Notes: a model not told the origin generated them from the letters alone. Positions 1-9,658 are shown, numbered from the stretch's first letter. The stretch: DNA of 64,000 nt from Syntrophaceae bacterium UBA6087 (GCA_002448235.1 DIXF01000001.1:525042-589041); one strand, 5' to 3'. Program-made: numbers and translations.

Positions 1-401
1 TTCCTCAAGACCTCTTTGCTCTCCTCCGAGAGCAGGACGTCATCGGGAAGGTCTGACCAATCATAGCTCGTCTGGACTTCCTGGTCAATATCATCTACCG
101 GAGTCTGGTCGGAAAACTTCTTTTCCTTGCGCAAAAAACCGTAGGCGGCATTGGTTGTCACACGATAGAGCCAGGTGGAAAAATACGCTTCATTCGTCAA
201 GGTACCGACCTTGGCGATGACCGTGAGAAATACATCCTGCATGATCTCTTCTGCGGCAGCGGAATCGCGGGTCAGGTGATAGGCGAGATTGTAAACCTTA
301 TTGGAGTATCGCCTCACTACTTCCTCCATTGCTCTGGAACTGCCGTGCTTGATTTCACCTACCAATTCGGCATCAGATTGTATTTCCCGTTTCTTACTCA
401 T
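1..401 (-). CDS. ECF-type RNA polymerase sigma factor (partial, C-terminus off window)
   Basis: The reverse strand opens with ATG at 399-401 and stays open to the window edge, so about 133 N-terminal residues are visible and the rest is missing. The fragment has sigma-70 region 2 features: YSNKVYNLAYHLT, then the acidic AAAEEIMQDVFL, and a region 2.4-like stretch FSTWLYRVTTNAAYGFLRK. Region 4 would lie outside. A GGGAGGA Shine-Dalgarno sits 8-9 bases upstream of the ATG, which fixes the start. It begins about 30 bases downstream of the gcvPB stop on the same strand, so it could be read from the glycine cleavage transcript. No anti-sigma gene is visible; its regulon cannot be inferred. Confidence 0.85.
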   Translation of the reverse strand, partial: MSKKREIQSDAELVGEIKHGSSRAMEEVVRRYSNKVYNLAYHLTRDSAAAEEIMQDVFLTVIAKVGTLTNEAYFSTWLYRVTTNAAYGFLRKEKKFSDQTPVDDIDQEVQTSYDWSDLPDDVLLSEESKEVLR

Positions 402-431
402 TTAGATACTCGTTCCTCCCGGTTGGATTCT

Positions 432-1889
432 TCAAGGCCAGGAAAGTATAAGATTCCTCGCAGCGGCGGTCTCGTCCACACGGGCGACAGGGCTAGTATG
501 GGGGGCATTATGGAGATTCCCCGGATCATATGTGCTCTGCCCGGCTATTTCTTCCATGGCCGAAACGAATCTGTCGAGCTCCTGGAGCGGTTCGGTCTCG
601 GTGGGCTCGATCATGAGCGCACCGTGCACTACGAGGGGAAAATAAACCGTGGGCGGGTGAAACCCGGAATCCACGAGACTCTTTGCGATATCGAGGGCCG
701 TAACGCCGTCGTCTTTCTGTTTCTTGTCGCTGAGCACAAACTCATGGAGCGTGGGCGTGTCATAGGGCAGCTCAAAGAGGCCGGAGAGCTTCTTCTTGAG
801 ATAGTTTGCATTGAGGCAGGCCGCCTTCGCCACCTCGGGCAACGCGTGCGGGCCGAGGCTTAAGATGTACGCGAGCGCCTTGATGCATACGCTCACGTTG
901 CCGAGGCACGAATGCACCATGCCGATGCTCAGGGGGCGGTCGTATTCGAGGGTGAACAGGCCGGATTCATCTTCGTCGATGACCGGCAGGGGCAGGTAGG
1001 GGGCAAGCTCTTTCTTCACGAGCACGGGACCGCTGCCCGGGCCGCCACCGCCGTGGGGGGTGCCGAAGGTTTTGTGCAGATTCACGTGCATGCAGTCCAC
1101 GCCCATGTCGCCGGGCCGTGCTACGCCTAAGATCGCGTTGAGATTCGCGCCGTCCATGTAGAGGTATGACCCGTTTTCATGGAGAAGGTCTGCGATCTCC
1201 CGGATCTCCCGCTCGAATATGCCTAAGGTGTTGGGATTGGTGATCATCAGGGCAGCGACATCGCCGTCCAGGTGTTCTTTCAGGATGGACGCAGTGAGGA
1301 AGCCCTCTTCGCCCGAAGGGACGTTTACGGTTCCGAACCCGCCGATAACGCAGGAGGCGGGGTTTGTCCCGTGGGCGGTATCCGGGATGAGCACCTTGCC
1401 CCTGGTCTCGCCTCTGACCTGGAGGGCCCTGCTTATGACCATCATCCCGGTGAGCTCTCCGTGAGCCCCTGCCGCGGGCCAGAGGCTGACGGCATCCATC
1501 CCGCAGATATCTCCGAGATACTTCTGGAGGAGGTTCAAGTATTTCAGGACAGGCGACATGGCGTTCCTGTCCGCCGGGTGTATGGATTGCAGGCTTGCGG
1601 CGGCGGCCTCGGCGATCTTCGGGTTGTACTTCATGGTGCACGACCCCAGGGGGTACATGCCGTGGTCGATGCCGTAGTTGAGGCGCGAGAGCCTCGTGAA
1701 ATGCCGGACCGTCTCCACCTCGGATACGTCGGGGATGGCGGGCATCTCTTCGGCGCCGGACAGATCCGTCACGCCGGAGACATCGAAGGGTTCGGGAACG
1801 ATGCGCTTGTTCTTGCCGAAAGCGCTCACCGTGTTCAGAAGCGGCTCACGGATCTCGGGGAAGCGGGCTACATCCTCTCTGCCAGGCAT
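432..1889 (-). CDS. gcvPB: Glycine dehydrogenase (decarboxylating) subunit 2, P-protein beta chain
   Basis: This is the PLP-binding half of the split P-protein, which decarboxylates glycine and passes the aminomethyl group to the lipoyl arm of GcvH. The PLP-lysine motif HVNLHKTFGTPHGGGGPG is present with Lys near residue 273, and PDTAHGTNPAS is also typical. Length (485 residues) is normal. Two ATGs compete: 1895 (MRMPGRED) abuts the Shine-Dalgarno with no spacing, while 1889 (MPGRED) has GGGAGGA at a 6-base distance, so 1889 is preferred. It overlaps the end of gcvPA by about 22 bases, indicating translational coupling. It is the last gene of gcvT-H-PA-PB. Confidence 0.95.
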   Translation of the reverse strand: MPGREDVARFPEIREPLLNTVSAFGKNKRIVPEPFDVSGVTDLSGAEEMPAIPDVSEVETVRHFTRLSRLNYGIDHGMYPLGSCTMKYNPKIAEAAAASLQSIHPADRNAMSPVLKYLNLLQKYLGDICGMDAVSLWPAAGAHGELTGMMVISRALQVRGETRGKVLIPDTAHGTNPASCVIGGFGTVNVPSGEEGFLTASILKEHLDGDVAALMITNPNTLGIFEREIREIADLLHENGSYLYMDGANLNAILGVARPGDMGVDCMHVNLHKTFGTPHGGGGPGSGPVLVKKELAPYLPLPVIDEDESGLFTLEYDRPLSIGMVHSCLGNVSVCIKALAYILSLGPHALPEVAKAACLNANYLKKKLSGLFELPYDTPTLHEFVLSDKKQKDDGVTALDIAKSLVDSGFHPPTVYFPLVVHGALMIEPTETEPLQELDRFVSAMEEIAGQSTYDPGNLHNAPHTSPVARVDETAAARNLILSWP

Positions 1890-3172
1890 GCGCATTCCTC
1901 CCTTGTATTCATCTCGGTCACCGTGACGAGGAGCATGCCGGGAAGCTCCGGGTATGCCTTCGAGATGGGGATCCCCGGGACGATCCCGTCATTTTCGAGC
2001 CTTTTCCTTTTATCCTCGTCCATGGAGATCACGAACTCGTGGAATACCGGCCCGCTGAACCGGGGCGCGATCCCCCGTTCCTTCAGGAGGCCCATGAGAC
2101 AGCGGGCGCCTGCAGCAGACTGGAGCGCGGCGGTTTTCAGGCCGCGGGGCCCCATGGCGCTCAGGTAGAGCGCAGACTTAAGCGCGCAGAGCCCCTGGTT
2201 GGAGCAGATGTTGGACGTGGCCTTCTCCCTGCGGATATGCTGCTCGCGGGTGGCCAGGGTGAGGCAGAAGGCCTGCCGCCCCGAAGTGTCTCTGGTGAGG
2301 CCGACGATCCTGCCCGGCATGCGCCTGACGTGCTCTTTCCTGGTGCAGAAGATACCCAGCAGCGGCCCGCCCGCGTTCGGAGGGTTGCCGAAGGACTGCG
2401 CCTCGCCGACCACCACGTCGGGGTTGAATTTCCCCGGAGGCGTCAACGCGGCCAGGGAGAGCGCCTCGGTCACCACGATGCCCCAGAACCCGGCCTGAGA
2501 AGCTGCAATTGCCGAGATCTCTTCCAGGGGCTCGATGACGCCGAAGTAGTTCGGGCTCTGGACAAAGACCGCGCAGTCAGGGCCTGCCATGCCCTGCAAA
2601 GCTTCAAGATCGACCCGGCCCGTGACAAGGTCAAAGGGGATCTCCTCGATCGCCGCTTCCTCGACATGCGTCAGGTATGTCCCGAGCACGCGCCGGTAGG
2701 AGGGCTGCGTGGCTTTTGTGACCAGGATGCGCCTGATCCCCTTTCCGCGCAAGGCCATGAGTGCTGCCTCTGCAAGGGAGGTGGCGCCGTCGTACATGGA
2801 TGCATTCGATACATCCATCCCGGTGAGGCCGGCCATCATGCTCTGGTACTCGAAAATCGAGTGCAGCGTGCCCTGGCTTATCTCCGGCTGATAGGGCGTG
2901 TATGCGGTATAAAACTCCTGCCGGGAGGCGAGGGCATCCACCAGGGCAGGGATATGGTGGCGGTAAATGCCGCCCCCTGCGAAGACTGTCTTTGAGGAGG
3001 TAAAGGCGAATTCCCTGCGGAGCGACTCCTCGTCGAGGGGTCCCTCGATCGGAAGCAACGAGCGGAAGCGCAACGCATCCGGTATCGACGAGAAGACCTC
3101 TTCGGGAGCATCGATCCCGATCGTGCTCAGGATCTTGCTCAAGTCTTCTTCGCTGTGCGGGACATACGACAT
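1868..3172 (-). CDS. gcvPA: Glycine dehydrogenase (decarboxylating) subunit 1, P-protein alpha chain
   Basis: This is the N-terminal half of the split glycine decarboxylase, 434 residues, full length for the family. Recognisable blocks are the start MSYVPHSEEDLSKIL, the TAYTPYQPEISQGTLHSIFEYQ motif region (about residues 93-115), and SFGNPPNAGGPLLGIF. It forms a heterotetramer with GcvPB, which supplies the PLP lysine. The ATG follows the gcvH stop by only four bases, so translation is probably coupled to gcvH. The 3' end overlaps gcvPB. Confidence 0.95.
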   Translation of the reverse strand: MSYVPHSEEDLSKILSTIGIDAPEEVFSSIPDALRFRSLLPIEGPLDEESLRREFAFTSSKTVFAGGGIYRHHIPALVDALASRQEFYTAYTPYQPEISQGTLHSIFEYQSMMAGLTGMDVSNASMYDGATSLAEAALMALRGKGIRRILVTKATQPSYRRVLGTYLTHVEEAAIEEIPFDLVTGRVDLEALQGMAGPDCAVFVQSPNYFGVIEPLEEISAIAASQAGFWGIVVTEALSLAALTPPGKFNPDVVVGEAQSFGNPPNAGGPLLGIFCTRKEHVRRMPGRIVGLTRDTSGRQAFCLTLATREQHIRREKATSNICSNQGLCALKSALYLSAMGPRGLKTAALQSAAGARCLMGLLKERGIAPRFSGPVFHEFVISMDEDKRKRLENDGIVPGIPISKAYPELPGMLLVTVTEMNTREECACLAERM

Positions 3173-3176
3173 CTAT

Positions 3177-3563
3177 TTAAGCCTCTGCCTTGAGATAGTC
3201 TTCGTAGGACTGGGAATCCATGAGCTTGCTCGCCTGCGAAGGGTCATCCATCTTCAGGACCACCATCCACGCCCCTTCGTAACAGTCGTGATTGACCAGC
3301 TCGGGCGAGTTTTCCAGGGCCTCGTTGACCTCTACGATCTCGCCGTCAACGGGAGAGTATACCTCTGAAACGGCCTTGACGGACTCCACTGTGCCCAGCG
3401 AATCTCCCTTGCTGACGGAAGTCCCCTTCCGGGCGAGGTCGACAAAGACGATGTCTCCGAGCTCGCTCTGGGCATAATCGGTGATCCCGACCCGCATCAG
3501 TCCGTCTTCGACCTTCCCCCATTCATGGTTTTCCGTGTAGTACAACTCGTCCGGTATGTTCAT
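3177..3563 (-). CDS. gcvH: Glycine cleavage system H protein
   Basis: GcvH is the lipoyl carrier that shuttles the aminomethyl group between P, T and L proteins. The lipoylation site is VESVKAVSEVYSPVDG with the modified Lys at residue 63. Length (128) is standard. A GGGGAG ribosome site precedes the ATG. It lies 17 bases after gcvT and directly before gcvPA. No lipoamide dehydrogenase (L protein) gene is present in the window, so that subunit must be encoded elsewhere. Confidence 0.96.
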   Translation of the reverse strand: MNIPDELYYTENHEWGKVEDGLMRVGITDYAQSELGDIVFVDLARKGTSVSKGDSLGTVESVKAVSEVYSPVDGEIVEVNEALENSPELVNHDCYEGAWMVVLKMDDPSQASKLMDSQSYEDYLKAEA

Positions 3564-3580
3564 ACAAATCTCCCCGTAAG

Positions 3581-4660
3581 TTATTTGGGTATGGCGCCTT
3601 TCACGAACGGCGGATGCACGACCGTCGCTTTCAGGGGCTTCGATCTCACGACAATCTCCACCTCGTCATTGTCCTTCACAGAGCTGTCCAGGTACGCGAG
3701 TGCGATCCCGGTCCCCAGGACCGGCGAGATGCTCCCCGAGGTAACGGCCCCCACTTCACGGCCGTCCTTGACACAGGCGCACCCCTGGCGGGGGATGCCC
3801 TTATCCTTGAGCACGAGGCCTGCTAAACGCCTCTCCAACCCGGACTTGAGCTGCTCATCGAGCGCATCACGGCCGATGAACGACGTCTTCTGCATATCCA
3901 CGGCGAAGTTCAGCCCTGCCTCAAGCGGCGTATGGGACTCGTCAATGTCGCTGCCGTGGAGGGGGTATCCCATTTCGAGCCGTAAGGTGTCTCTGGCTCC
4001 GAGGCCGCACGGGATTGCTCCCCGGCCGATCAGCTCGTTCCACAGAAGCGGTGCAGCCTCCGTATCGAGGAAGATCTCGACGCCGCCCGCACCCGTGTAC
4101 CCTGTTTTCGAGATCATGAGCTCTCCGTACCGGGACGTCTCGACCATGGCAAAGGTGTAGTTCTTGAGCGTACCGGTATCGAATGTGAGGCTGCTTTTCA
4201 GGATGCGGGAAGCATCCGGGCCCTGCAGCGCGAGGAGGGCAATCGACGGGCTCCTGTCTTCAATGGCCGCGCCTTCTCTGTTCCGGCTTATGATCCATGT
4301 GAGGTCCCGCTCCGTGTTCGAGGCGTTTACGCAGAGCATATAGCGTTCGCCCGGCTCAAGGCAGTATATTGTGAGGTCGTCGATGATGCCCCCGCTGTCG
4401 TTCAGGAAAAAGCTGTAATAGACCTTGCCCCCGGGCATCGACTTGATGTTCCGCGTGAGAATCCGTTCGAGGAACGGCACGCTTTGCCTTCCCTGCACGT
4501 ATATCTCGCCCATGTGGCCGGCATCGAACAGGCCTGCGCCGGTCCTGGTCGCCATGTGCTCTTCTATGATGCCGGCATACCAGACAGGCATCTCCCACCC
4601 GTGGAAGTCGACGATCTTTGCATGGAGCTTCTCATGCTCGTGGAACAGCGGCGTTCTCAT
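3581..4660 (-). CDS. gcvT: Aminomethyltransferase (glycine cleavage T protein)
   Basis: GcvT transfers the lipoyl-bound aminomethyl group to tetrahydrofolate, giving 5,10-methylene-THF and ammonia. The start HEKLHAKIVDFHGWEMPVWY and the motif FDAGHMGEI are diagnostic; the C-terminal beta-barrel contains VGAVTSGSISPVLGTGIALAY. Length (359) is normal. It is the first gene of the gcvT-H-PA-PB operon. About 150 bases without a gene separate it from folD upstream, enough for a promoter, though I saw no convincing glycine-riboswitch pair there. FolD acts on the product of this enzyme. Confidence 0.95.
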   Translation of the reverse strand: MRTPLFHEHEKLHAKIVDFHGWEMPVWYAGIIEEHMATRTGAGLFDAGHMGEIYVQGRQSVPFLERILTRNIKSMPGGKVYYSFFLNDSGGIIDDLTIYCLEPGERYMLCVNASNTERDLTWIISRNREGAAIEDRSPSIALLALQGPDASRILKSSLTFDTGTLKNYTFAMVETSRYGELMISKTGYTGAGGVEIFLDTEAAPLLWNELIGRGAIPCGLGARDTLRLEMGYPLHGSDIDESHTPLEAGLNFAVDMQKTSFIGRDALDEQLKSGLERRLAGLVLKDKGIPRQGCACVKDGREVGAVTSGSISPVLGTGIALAYLDSSVKDNDEVEIVVRSKPLKATVVHPPFVKGAIPK

Positions 4661-4814
4661 GTGTAAGTCCCCATACTTTAATAATAAGACCGCATCCGGT
4701 CATAACACCATTACAAGGGTGGCGCGAAAGGCGGCTCCACGCCCAAAAAGCGGCCAGATGACGCTCCGCTGCAGCTCTGGATGGAGCCTCACTTCAAGGA
4801 GAAAGGATCCGGAT

Positions 4815-5666
4815 CTACGAAACGCGGGCCTTGGCTGCGACCAGGGTGTTTTCCAGCAGCATGGTGATGGTCATGGGCCCGACTCCGCCGGGAACAGGAG
4901 TGATCAGCCGCGCATGCCTGGAGGCCTCTTCGAACTGGACGTCGCCTTTCAGTTTGCCGTTCTCCATCCGGTTCACGCCCACGTCGATCACGACCGCGCC
5001 GTCCTTGATCCACTCGCCGCGAATCATCTCGGCCTTTCCGATAGCCGCAACGACGATGTCCGCCCGTGAAACTTTTTCCTTCAGATCGGCGGTGCGCGAA
5101 TGGCAAACGGTGATGGTCGCATGTTCCATCATGAGCAGCAGCGCAATGGGCTTGCCCACGATATTGCTCCTCCCCACGATCACCGCGTCCTTGCCCTTGA
5201 TCTCAACCCCGTACTCATGGAGCATGGATATGATCCCCCTCGGGGTGCAGGGCACCAGGGTGGGCTTGCCCATCAGGAGCATCCCCATATTGTAGGGATG
5301 GAACCCGTCTACGTCCTTGGCAGGATCGATCTTCAGGAGGATCTCCTCTTCTTTCAGGTGTGACGGCAGCGGAAGCTGGACCAGGATTCCGTCGACCTCT
5401 TCTTTGTTGTTCAGCTCGTCTATGAGCTTGAGGAGCTCGTCCTGTGAGGTCTTCTCATCCAGGCGGTACTCGAAGGACATGATGCCGGACTGCTCGCAGG
5501 CGATCTTTTTGTTCTTTACATAGATGCCGGAGGCAGGGTCGCTGCCCACGAGGATCACCGCAAGGCCAGGAGCCCTGTTGTATGTCCCGGCGAATTCGGC
5601 GGCGGCTTTTGCTGTCTCGGCGCGCTTCTTGCTCGACAATTCCTTGCCGTCAATTATCGTTCCCAC
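4815..5666 (-). CDS. folD: Bifunctional methylene-THF dehydrogenase / methenyl-THF cyclohydrolase
   Basis: FolD interconverts 5,10-methylene-THF, methenyl-THF and 10-formyl-THF. The two family signatures are clear: EQSGIMSFEYRLDEKTSQ followed by the VDGILVQLPLP block, and the NAD(P)-binding GRSNIVGKPIALLL with the C-terminal TPVPGGVGPMTI. The substrate lysine lies in GIYVKNKKIACEQ. Length (283) is normal. The start codon is GTG, with GGGAG about 8 bases upstream. Its place just upstream of the gcv genes suggests one-carbon units from glycine are routed into the folate pool, or in reverse for glycine synthesis. Confidence 0.95.
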   Translation of the reverse strand: MGTIIDGKELSSKKRAETAKAAAEFAGTYNRAPGLAVILVGSDPASGIYVKNKKIACEQSGIMSFEYRLDEKTSQDELLKLIDELNNKEEVDGILVQLPLPSHLKEEEILLKIDPAKDVDGFHPYNMGMLLMGKPTLVPCTPRGIISMLHEYGVEIKGKDAVIVGRSNIVGKPIALLLMMEHATITVCHSRTADLKEKVSRADIVVAAIGKAEMIRGEWIKDGAVVIDVGVNRMENGKLKGDVQFEEASRHARLITPVPGGVGPMTITMLLENTLVAAKARVS

Positions 5667-5734
5667 TGCGTTCTCTCCCTTTGGATTCCTATCGCGGCGC
5701 TTACGCCGCCGATGTATGGCAATAAAATATTATA

Positions 5735-6799
5735 TTACGTCCTGTACACCCATTTCACAGGCAAAGGACGGAAGCTCACGGCATGAGGCATGGGCAGGAT
5801 CATCTCCATGTCCACCGCAAGCCAGCTGAAGTCGGGCTTCAGGATCCTGAGTTTGCCGTCGGCGGGCGGAGTACCCCATTCGGTGTGCTTATACGTCACA
5901 AAGAGGATGACATCGAAGAACTGCTCCGATTCACCCAGGGCATAGCCCTGTCTGAAGCATTCCTCGGTGATGTTGTTGCTCTCGATAAGCTGTTTGGCCA
6001 GCGCCTTATCGAACTGGATGACCGCATAACGGCCCACGCCCTTCTCGGAATAGCGGGTGAGCGTCTTGGCTTCTGCGCTTGACACGTACACCGTCGCAAG
6101 GCCGGTAATGCCCTTGAGGTACTGGAACGCGCTCAGTGCCGCCGACCTGCGGCCGCCGGTCGCCTGGTGATGCCAGCCGAAGTATTCGAACAGCTTCTGC
6201 TGCAGGATCTCGGCATAGCGGTCGCCTTTTTCGTAGAGGTTCTTCGAGATGTACCGGAGCTCTTTTGCAAGGCTCTCCGCGGCCTCGGAGATGGGCCAGT
6301 CGATCTTGACGTGGAAGTGTGTGAGCGAATAGCGGTTGTGCTTCTTGAAGCGGTTGTCTCTCTGGATCAGCAGGCAGTAATCCACATCGATGAGCTGGTC
6401 GAAGAGCTCGAAGAAGGCGTCCCTTTCGAAGAACCGGATCGTGGACGAGAAGGGGCGGTGGAGTTTCAGGTCCGGGACCAGGGAGATCGTGTCCTTTCTC
6501 ACCCTGTTCGAGTCCGAGAACCGTATGTATTTCTGGTGCAGGTCTTCGATCGTATCTTCACAGAAGATGATGAAGAAAGGCCTGGCGACAGAGGACTCCT
6601 TCAGGAACTCCTTTTTTTTGGGCCTCAGTTCGCTGGAATCCACATACGGGTAGGGTATTTTCTGTTCCTGGCACTTCCTGTACGGTTCCTCCAGCGCGAC
6701 GCTCTTGAGCTTGAGCTCGAGCTCGTCCCGAAGGAACACATAGATGGACCGCCGTATCTTTTCCGTATGGCCGAGTTCGAATCGAGACTTTTTTTCCAT
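5735..6799 (-). CDS. Conserved-looking protein of unknown function (354 residues)
   Basis: I do not recognise this protein. It is soluble, with no signal peptide or membrane segment. The N-terminal half is charged (RRSIYVFLRDELELKLKSVALEEPYRKCQEQ) and the middle contains alternating hydrophobic stretches such as ARPFFIIFCEDTIEDLH and DYCLLIQRDN. A segment around residues 220-240 has HHQATGGRRSAALSAFQYLKG. Codon use resembles its neighbours and the frame is fully open, supporting a real gene. The nearest AAGGAG lies rather far (about 14 bases) from the ATG. It sits alone between folD and rnpB, all on the minus strand. Function is unknown. Confidence 0.75.
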   Translation of the reverse strand: MEKKSRFELGHTEKIRRSIYVFLRDELELKLKSVALEEPYRKCQEQKIPYPYVDSSELRPKKKEFLKESSVARPFFIIFCEDTIEDLHQKYIRFSDSNRVRKDTISLVPDLKLHRPFSSTIRFFERDAFFELFDQLIDVDYCLLIQRDNRFKKHNRYSLTHFHVKIDWPISEAAESLAKELRYISKNLYEKGDRYAEILQQKLFEYFGWHHQATGGRRSAALSAFQYLKGITGLATVYVSSAEAKTLTRYSEKGVGRYAVIQFDKALAKQLIESNNITEECFRQGYALGESEQFFDVILFVTYKHTEWGTPPADGKLRILKPDFSWLAVDMEMILPMPHAVSFRPLPVKWVYRT

Positions 6800-6846
6800 G
6801 AAGAACCGGTACGCTCCTTATTTGTCCATCAAAGGACAAGGGGTAT

Positions 6847-7225
6847 GAAGCAGTCCATAAGCCGGGTTCTGTGTCCCGGCCCAAGTTACCTTGAACCGGG
6901 CAGCGATCATTCATCTAGGGCAGCAGTTGCCTGATGCCTCGAGCGACCTACCCAGGGGCAGGACGGGCAGCCCTAAAAACCCCTCTTTTGGTCTTGCTCC
7001 GGGTGGGGTTTGCCAAGCTTCCCCGGTCACCCGGGGAACTGGTGAGCTCTTACCTCGCCGTTTCACCCTTACTCCCCGTATAGGGAAGCGGTTTGATTTC
7101 TGTGGCACTTTCCCTGGGGTCTCCCCCGGTCGCCGTTAACGACCACCCTTGCCCTGCGGAGCCCGGACTTTCCTCTCACGCCCCGCCTTATCGGCAAAGC
7201 ATCAGCGATCACCTGTACTCCTTCA
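6847..7225 (-). ncRNA. rnpB: RNase P RNA, bacterial class A
   Basis: On the minus strand the conserved core is readable: GAGAGGAAAGTCCGGGCTCC (7158-7177), the TAAGAG and AAACCCCACCCGGAGCAAG regions, AGATGAATGA (6907-6916) and the 3' ACAGAACCCGGCTTA (6859-6873). P1 is formed by 7214-7225 and 6847-6858, a 12-bp helix with two mismatches, which sets the ends. Total length is about 379 nt. This RNA is the catalytic subunit that matures tRNA 5' ends. Several open frames overlap it on both strands and should not be called genes. Confidence 0.96.
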
Positions 7226-7443
7226 ACCCACCACAATCCTTACAAGATGAAGACACGAAATTCAAGTATGAAATGGGAGCATGCCTTCCCGCACTCTATC
7301 ATGAAGCGGCAATATCTCCGATGCACTGCTCCCGGGGAAGGGATGTACGGTGTGCCGGAGGCCCGAGGGCATCGAATTGACTATATTTTTTTATATGTTT
7401 TTTCGAAAAGATCCTATGGTATAGAAAAGCGGAGGGGAATGGA

Positions 7444-9495
7444 GTGAACAGGAACCCGGAATTTTTCAATCTCTACCGGCACGGTTTTATCAGGGTTGCC
7501 ACCTGCATCCCTGAGCTCAAGGTGAGCGATCCCCTGTACAATGCCCGGAAAACCCTTGACCTCGTCCGTCAAGCGCATGAACGAAAGGCCGTGCTCGCGG
7601 TATTCCCGGAGCTGGGCATCTCCGCGTACTCCAACGAAGACCTGTTCTTCCAGGAGGCGCTCCTTGAATCCGTGCGCGCCGGGCTCGAATCCATCCTTCA
7701 GGAAACGGTCTCGCTCGATATCGCCGTCGTCGTGGGCGCCCCGCTGGAGGTGGAGGGCGGCCTGTACAACTGCGCCATCGCCATGCACAAAGGGATCATC
7801 AAGGGCATCGCGGTCAAGAGCTATCTGCCCAATTACCGGGAGTTTTACGAAGTCCGCCAGTTCAGGCCTTCGCACGAGCTTCCCGTAGATGCCGTCGACC
7901 TGTGCGGCCAGCGTGATGTCCCCATCGGAGCGGACCTGATCTTTTCCGTGCCCGGCATCGAGGGATTCAGATTCTTCATCGAGATATGCGAAGACCTCTG
8001 GGCGCCCATACCCCCTTCAAGCTATGCGGCTCTGGCCGGCGCATCGGTCATGATCAACCTCTCCGCGTCGAATATCACCGTGGGAAAGGACGAATACCGG
8101 CACTCGCTGGCAGCAAACCAGTCGGCCCGCTGCATGGCCTCATACATCTATACGGCCGCGGGCTTCGGGGAATCGACCACGGACCTTGCCTGGGACGGAC
8201 ATGCCATCGTGTACGAAAACGGCAACCTGATTTCGGAGTCCACGCGGTTCTCCCGGGAGCCCCAGGTTGTATGCGCCGATATAGACCTCGGCCGGCTCGC
8301 CACGGACAGGGTGCGTTCCAATACGTTCCACGCGGCACGGGCTTTTCACCGCCATGCCTTCAGGAAGGTTGCTGTCGATATCCGGATGCCGGATGAGGAA
8401 ATACTGCTTAAGCGCGAGATCGCCCGCTTCCCCTATGTCCCCGTCCAGGCTGCGCTCAGGGACAGGCGCTGCTACGAGGTGTACAACATCCAGGTCCAGG
8501 GGATCGCGAAGAGGATGGTCTCGACCGGGATAAAGAACCTCGTCATCGGTGTTTCCGGAGGACTCGACTCCACCCACGCCCTGGTCGTATGCGCCCGCGC
8601 CATGGATACGCTGGGCCTCCCCCGGACGAATATCAAGGCCTACACCATGCCCGGGTATGCAACCTCCCGGAAAACCTACAACAACGCAAAGGCGCTCATG
8701 GCGGCCCTCCGTGTAGAGGCGGGCGAAATCGACATCAGGCCGGGCTCCGAGCGGATGATGAAGGACATCAGTCATCCGTATGCAGACGGGGAGAAGCTCT
8801 ACGATGTAACCTTCGAGAACGTGCAGGCCGGGCAGAGGACTTCCATACTCTTCCGCCTCGCGAACTTCAGGGATGCGCTGGTGGTCGGCACAGGAGACCT
8901 GAGCGAGCTTGCCCTGGGGTGGAGCACCTACGGGGTGGGAGACCAGATGTCACACTACAACGTCAATGCCAGCGTTCCCAAGACCCTGATCCAGTACGTC
9001 ATCCGCTGGGTCGCCGAAAAGGATCTGCTCGGCGCGGAAGCGTCTTTGTCGTTGAAAGCCATCCTCGAAACCGAGATCAGCCCCGAGCTCGTACCGGGCG
9101 CGGCGTCGGACGAGCCGGCCCAGAAGACCGAAGAAATCATCGGTCCCTACGAGCTCCAGGACTTCAACACATTCTATACCGTGCGCTACGGCTATCTGCC
9201 TTCGAAAATCGCCTTCCTTTCCTGGTCGGCATGGCATGACAGGCTGGAAGGCCAGTGGCCCGACGTGCCGGAAGAAAAGCGCAACGAGTATTCGCTGCCT
9301 GAAATAAAGCACTGGCTTTCGGTGTTCATACGGCGTTTCTTCAAGCTCAGCCAGTACAAGAGATCATGCATCCCCAACGCCCCCAAGGTCGGCTCGGGGG
9401 GCTCGTTGTCGCCCCGTGGAGATTACCGCGCCCCGAGCGACAGCGAAGACGCCCCCTGGCTCGAAGACCTCAAAAAAGTGCCCGACACCGAATAA
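7444..9495 (+). CDS. nadE: Glutamine-dependent NAD+ synthetase
   Basis: NadE catalyses the last step of NAD synthesis, amidating deamido-NAD with glutamine nitrogen. The N-terminal nitrilase-type glutaminase domain carries the triad Glu56 (VFPELGIS), Lys125 (VKSYLPNYREFYE) and Cys182 (EICEDLW). The C-terminal synthetase has the PP-loop SGGLDS at 371-376. At 683 residues it matches the long actinobacterial-type NadE rather than the short ammonia-dependent form. The start is GTG at 7444 with GGAGGGG at a 6-base spacing; the ATG at 7439 hits a stop immediately. The 218 bases upstream, back to rnpB, are AT-rich near 7385-7420 and probably hold the promoter. Confidence 0.95.
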   Translation: MNRNPEFFNLYRHGFIRVATCIPELKVSDPLYNARKTLDLVRQAHERKAVLAVFPELGISAYSNEDLFFQEALLESVRAGLESILQETVSLDIAVVVGAPLEVEGGLYNCAIAMHKGIIKGIAVKSYLPNYREFYEVRQFRPSHELPVDAVDLCGQRDVPIGADLIFSVPGIEGFRFFIEICEDLWAPIPPSSYAALAGASVMINLSASNITVGKDEYRHSLAANQSARCMASYIYTAAGFGESTTDLAWDGHAIVYENGNLISESTRFSREPQVVCADIDLGRLATDRVRSNTFHAARAFHRHAFRKVAVDIRMPDEEILLKREIARFPYVPVQAALRDRRCYEVYNIQVQGIAKRMVSTGIKNLVIGVSGGLDSTHALVVCARAMDTLGLPRTNIKAYTMPGYATSRKTYNNAKALMAALRVEAGEIDIRPGSERMMKDISHPYADGEKLYDVTFENVQAGQRTSILFRLANFRDALVVGTGDLSELALGWSTYGVGDQMSHYNVNASVPKTLIQYVIRWVAEKDLLGAEASLSLKAILETEISPELVPGAASDEPAQKTEEIIGPYELQDFNTFYTVRYGYLPSKIAFLSWSAWHDRLEGQWPDVPEEKRNEYSLPEIKHWLSVFIRRFFKLSQYKRSCIPNAPKVGSGGSLSPRGDYRAPSDSEDAPWLEDLKKVPDTE

Positions 9496-9658
9496 GCAAT
9501 TCCCGTGCACGGAGTATTTTTCCCCTTGCCGCCAAGTCCTTTTTATTGCAAAGTATTTTGTCTAATGGTAAAAACGGAGAATAGTTTCTCCGGAAGAGCT
9601 TGATTCATGGACGGGCGGCTTAAAAGAGAATGTACTCATGATGGATAAGGAGGGTTGC

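Noticed and set aside
4661..4814. A glycine riboswitch upstream of gcvT
   Set aside because: I looked for the tandem aptamer pattern and did not find it; the 154 bases are also short for a tandem riboswitch.
6891..7447. Open frames of 60-95 codons on both strands in the rnpB region
   Set aside because: They overlap the RNase P RNA or its 5' flank and show no protein family pattern.
9503..9521. Terminator after nadE (CCGTGCACGG then T run)
   Set aside because: The self-complementary 10-mer leaves only a 3-bp stem with a loop, too weak to call.
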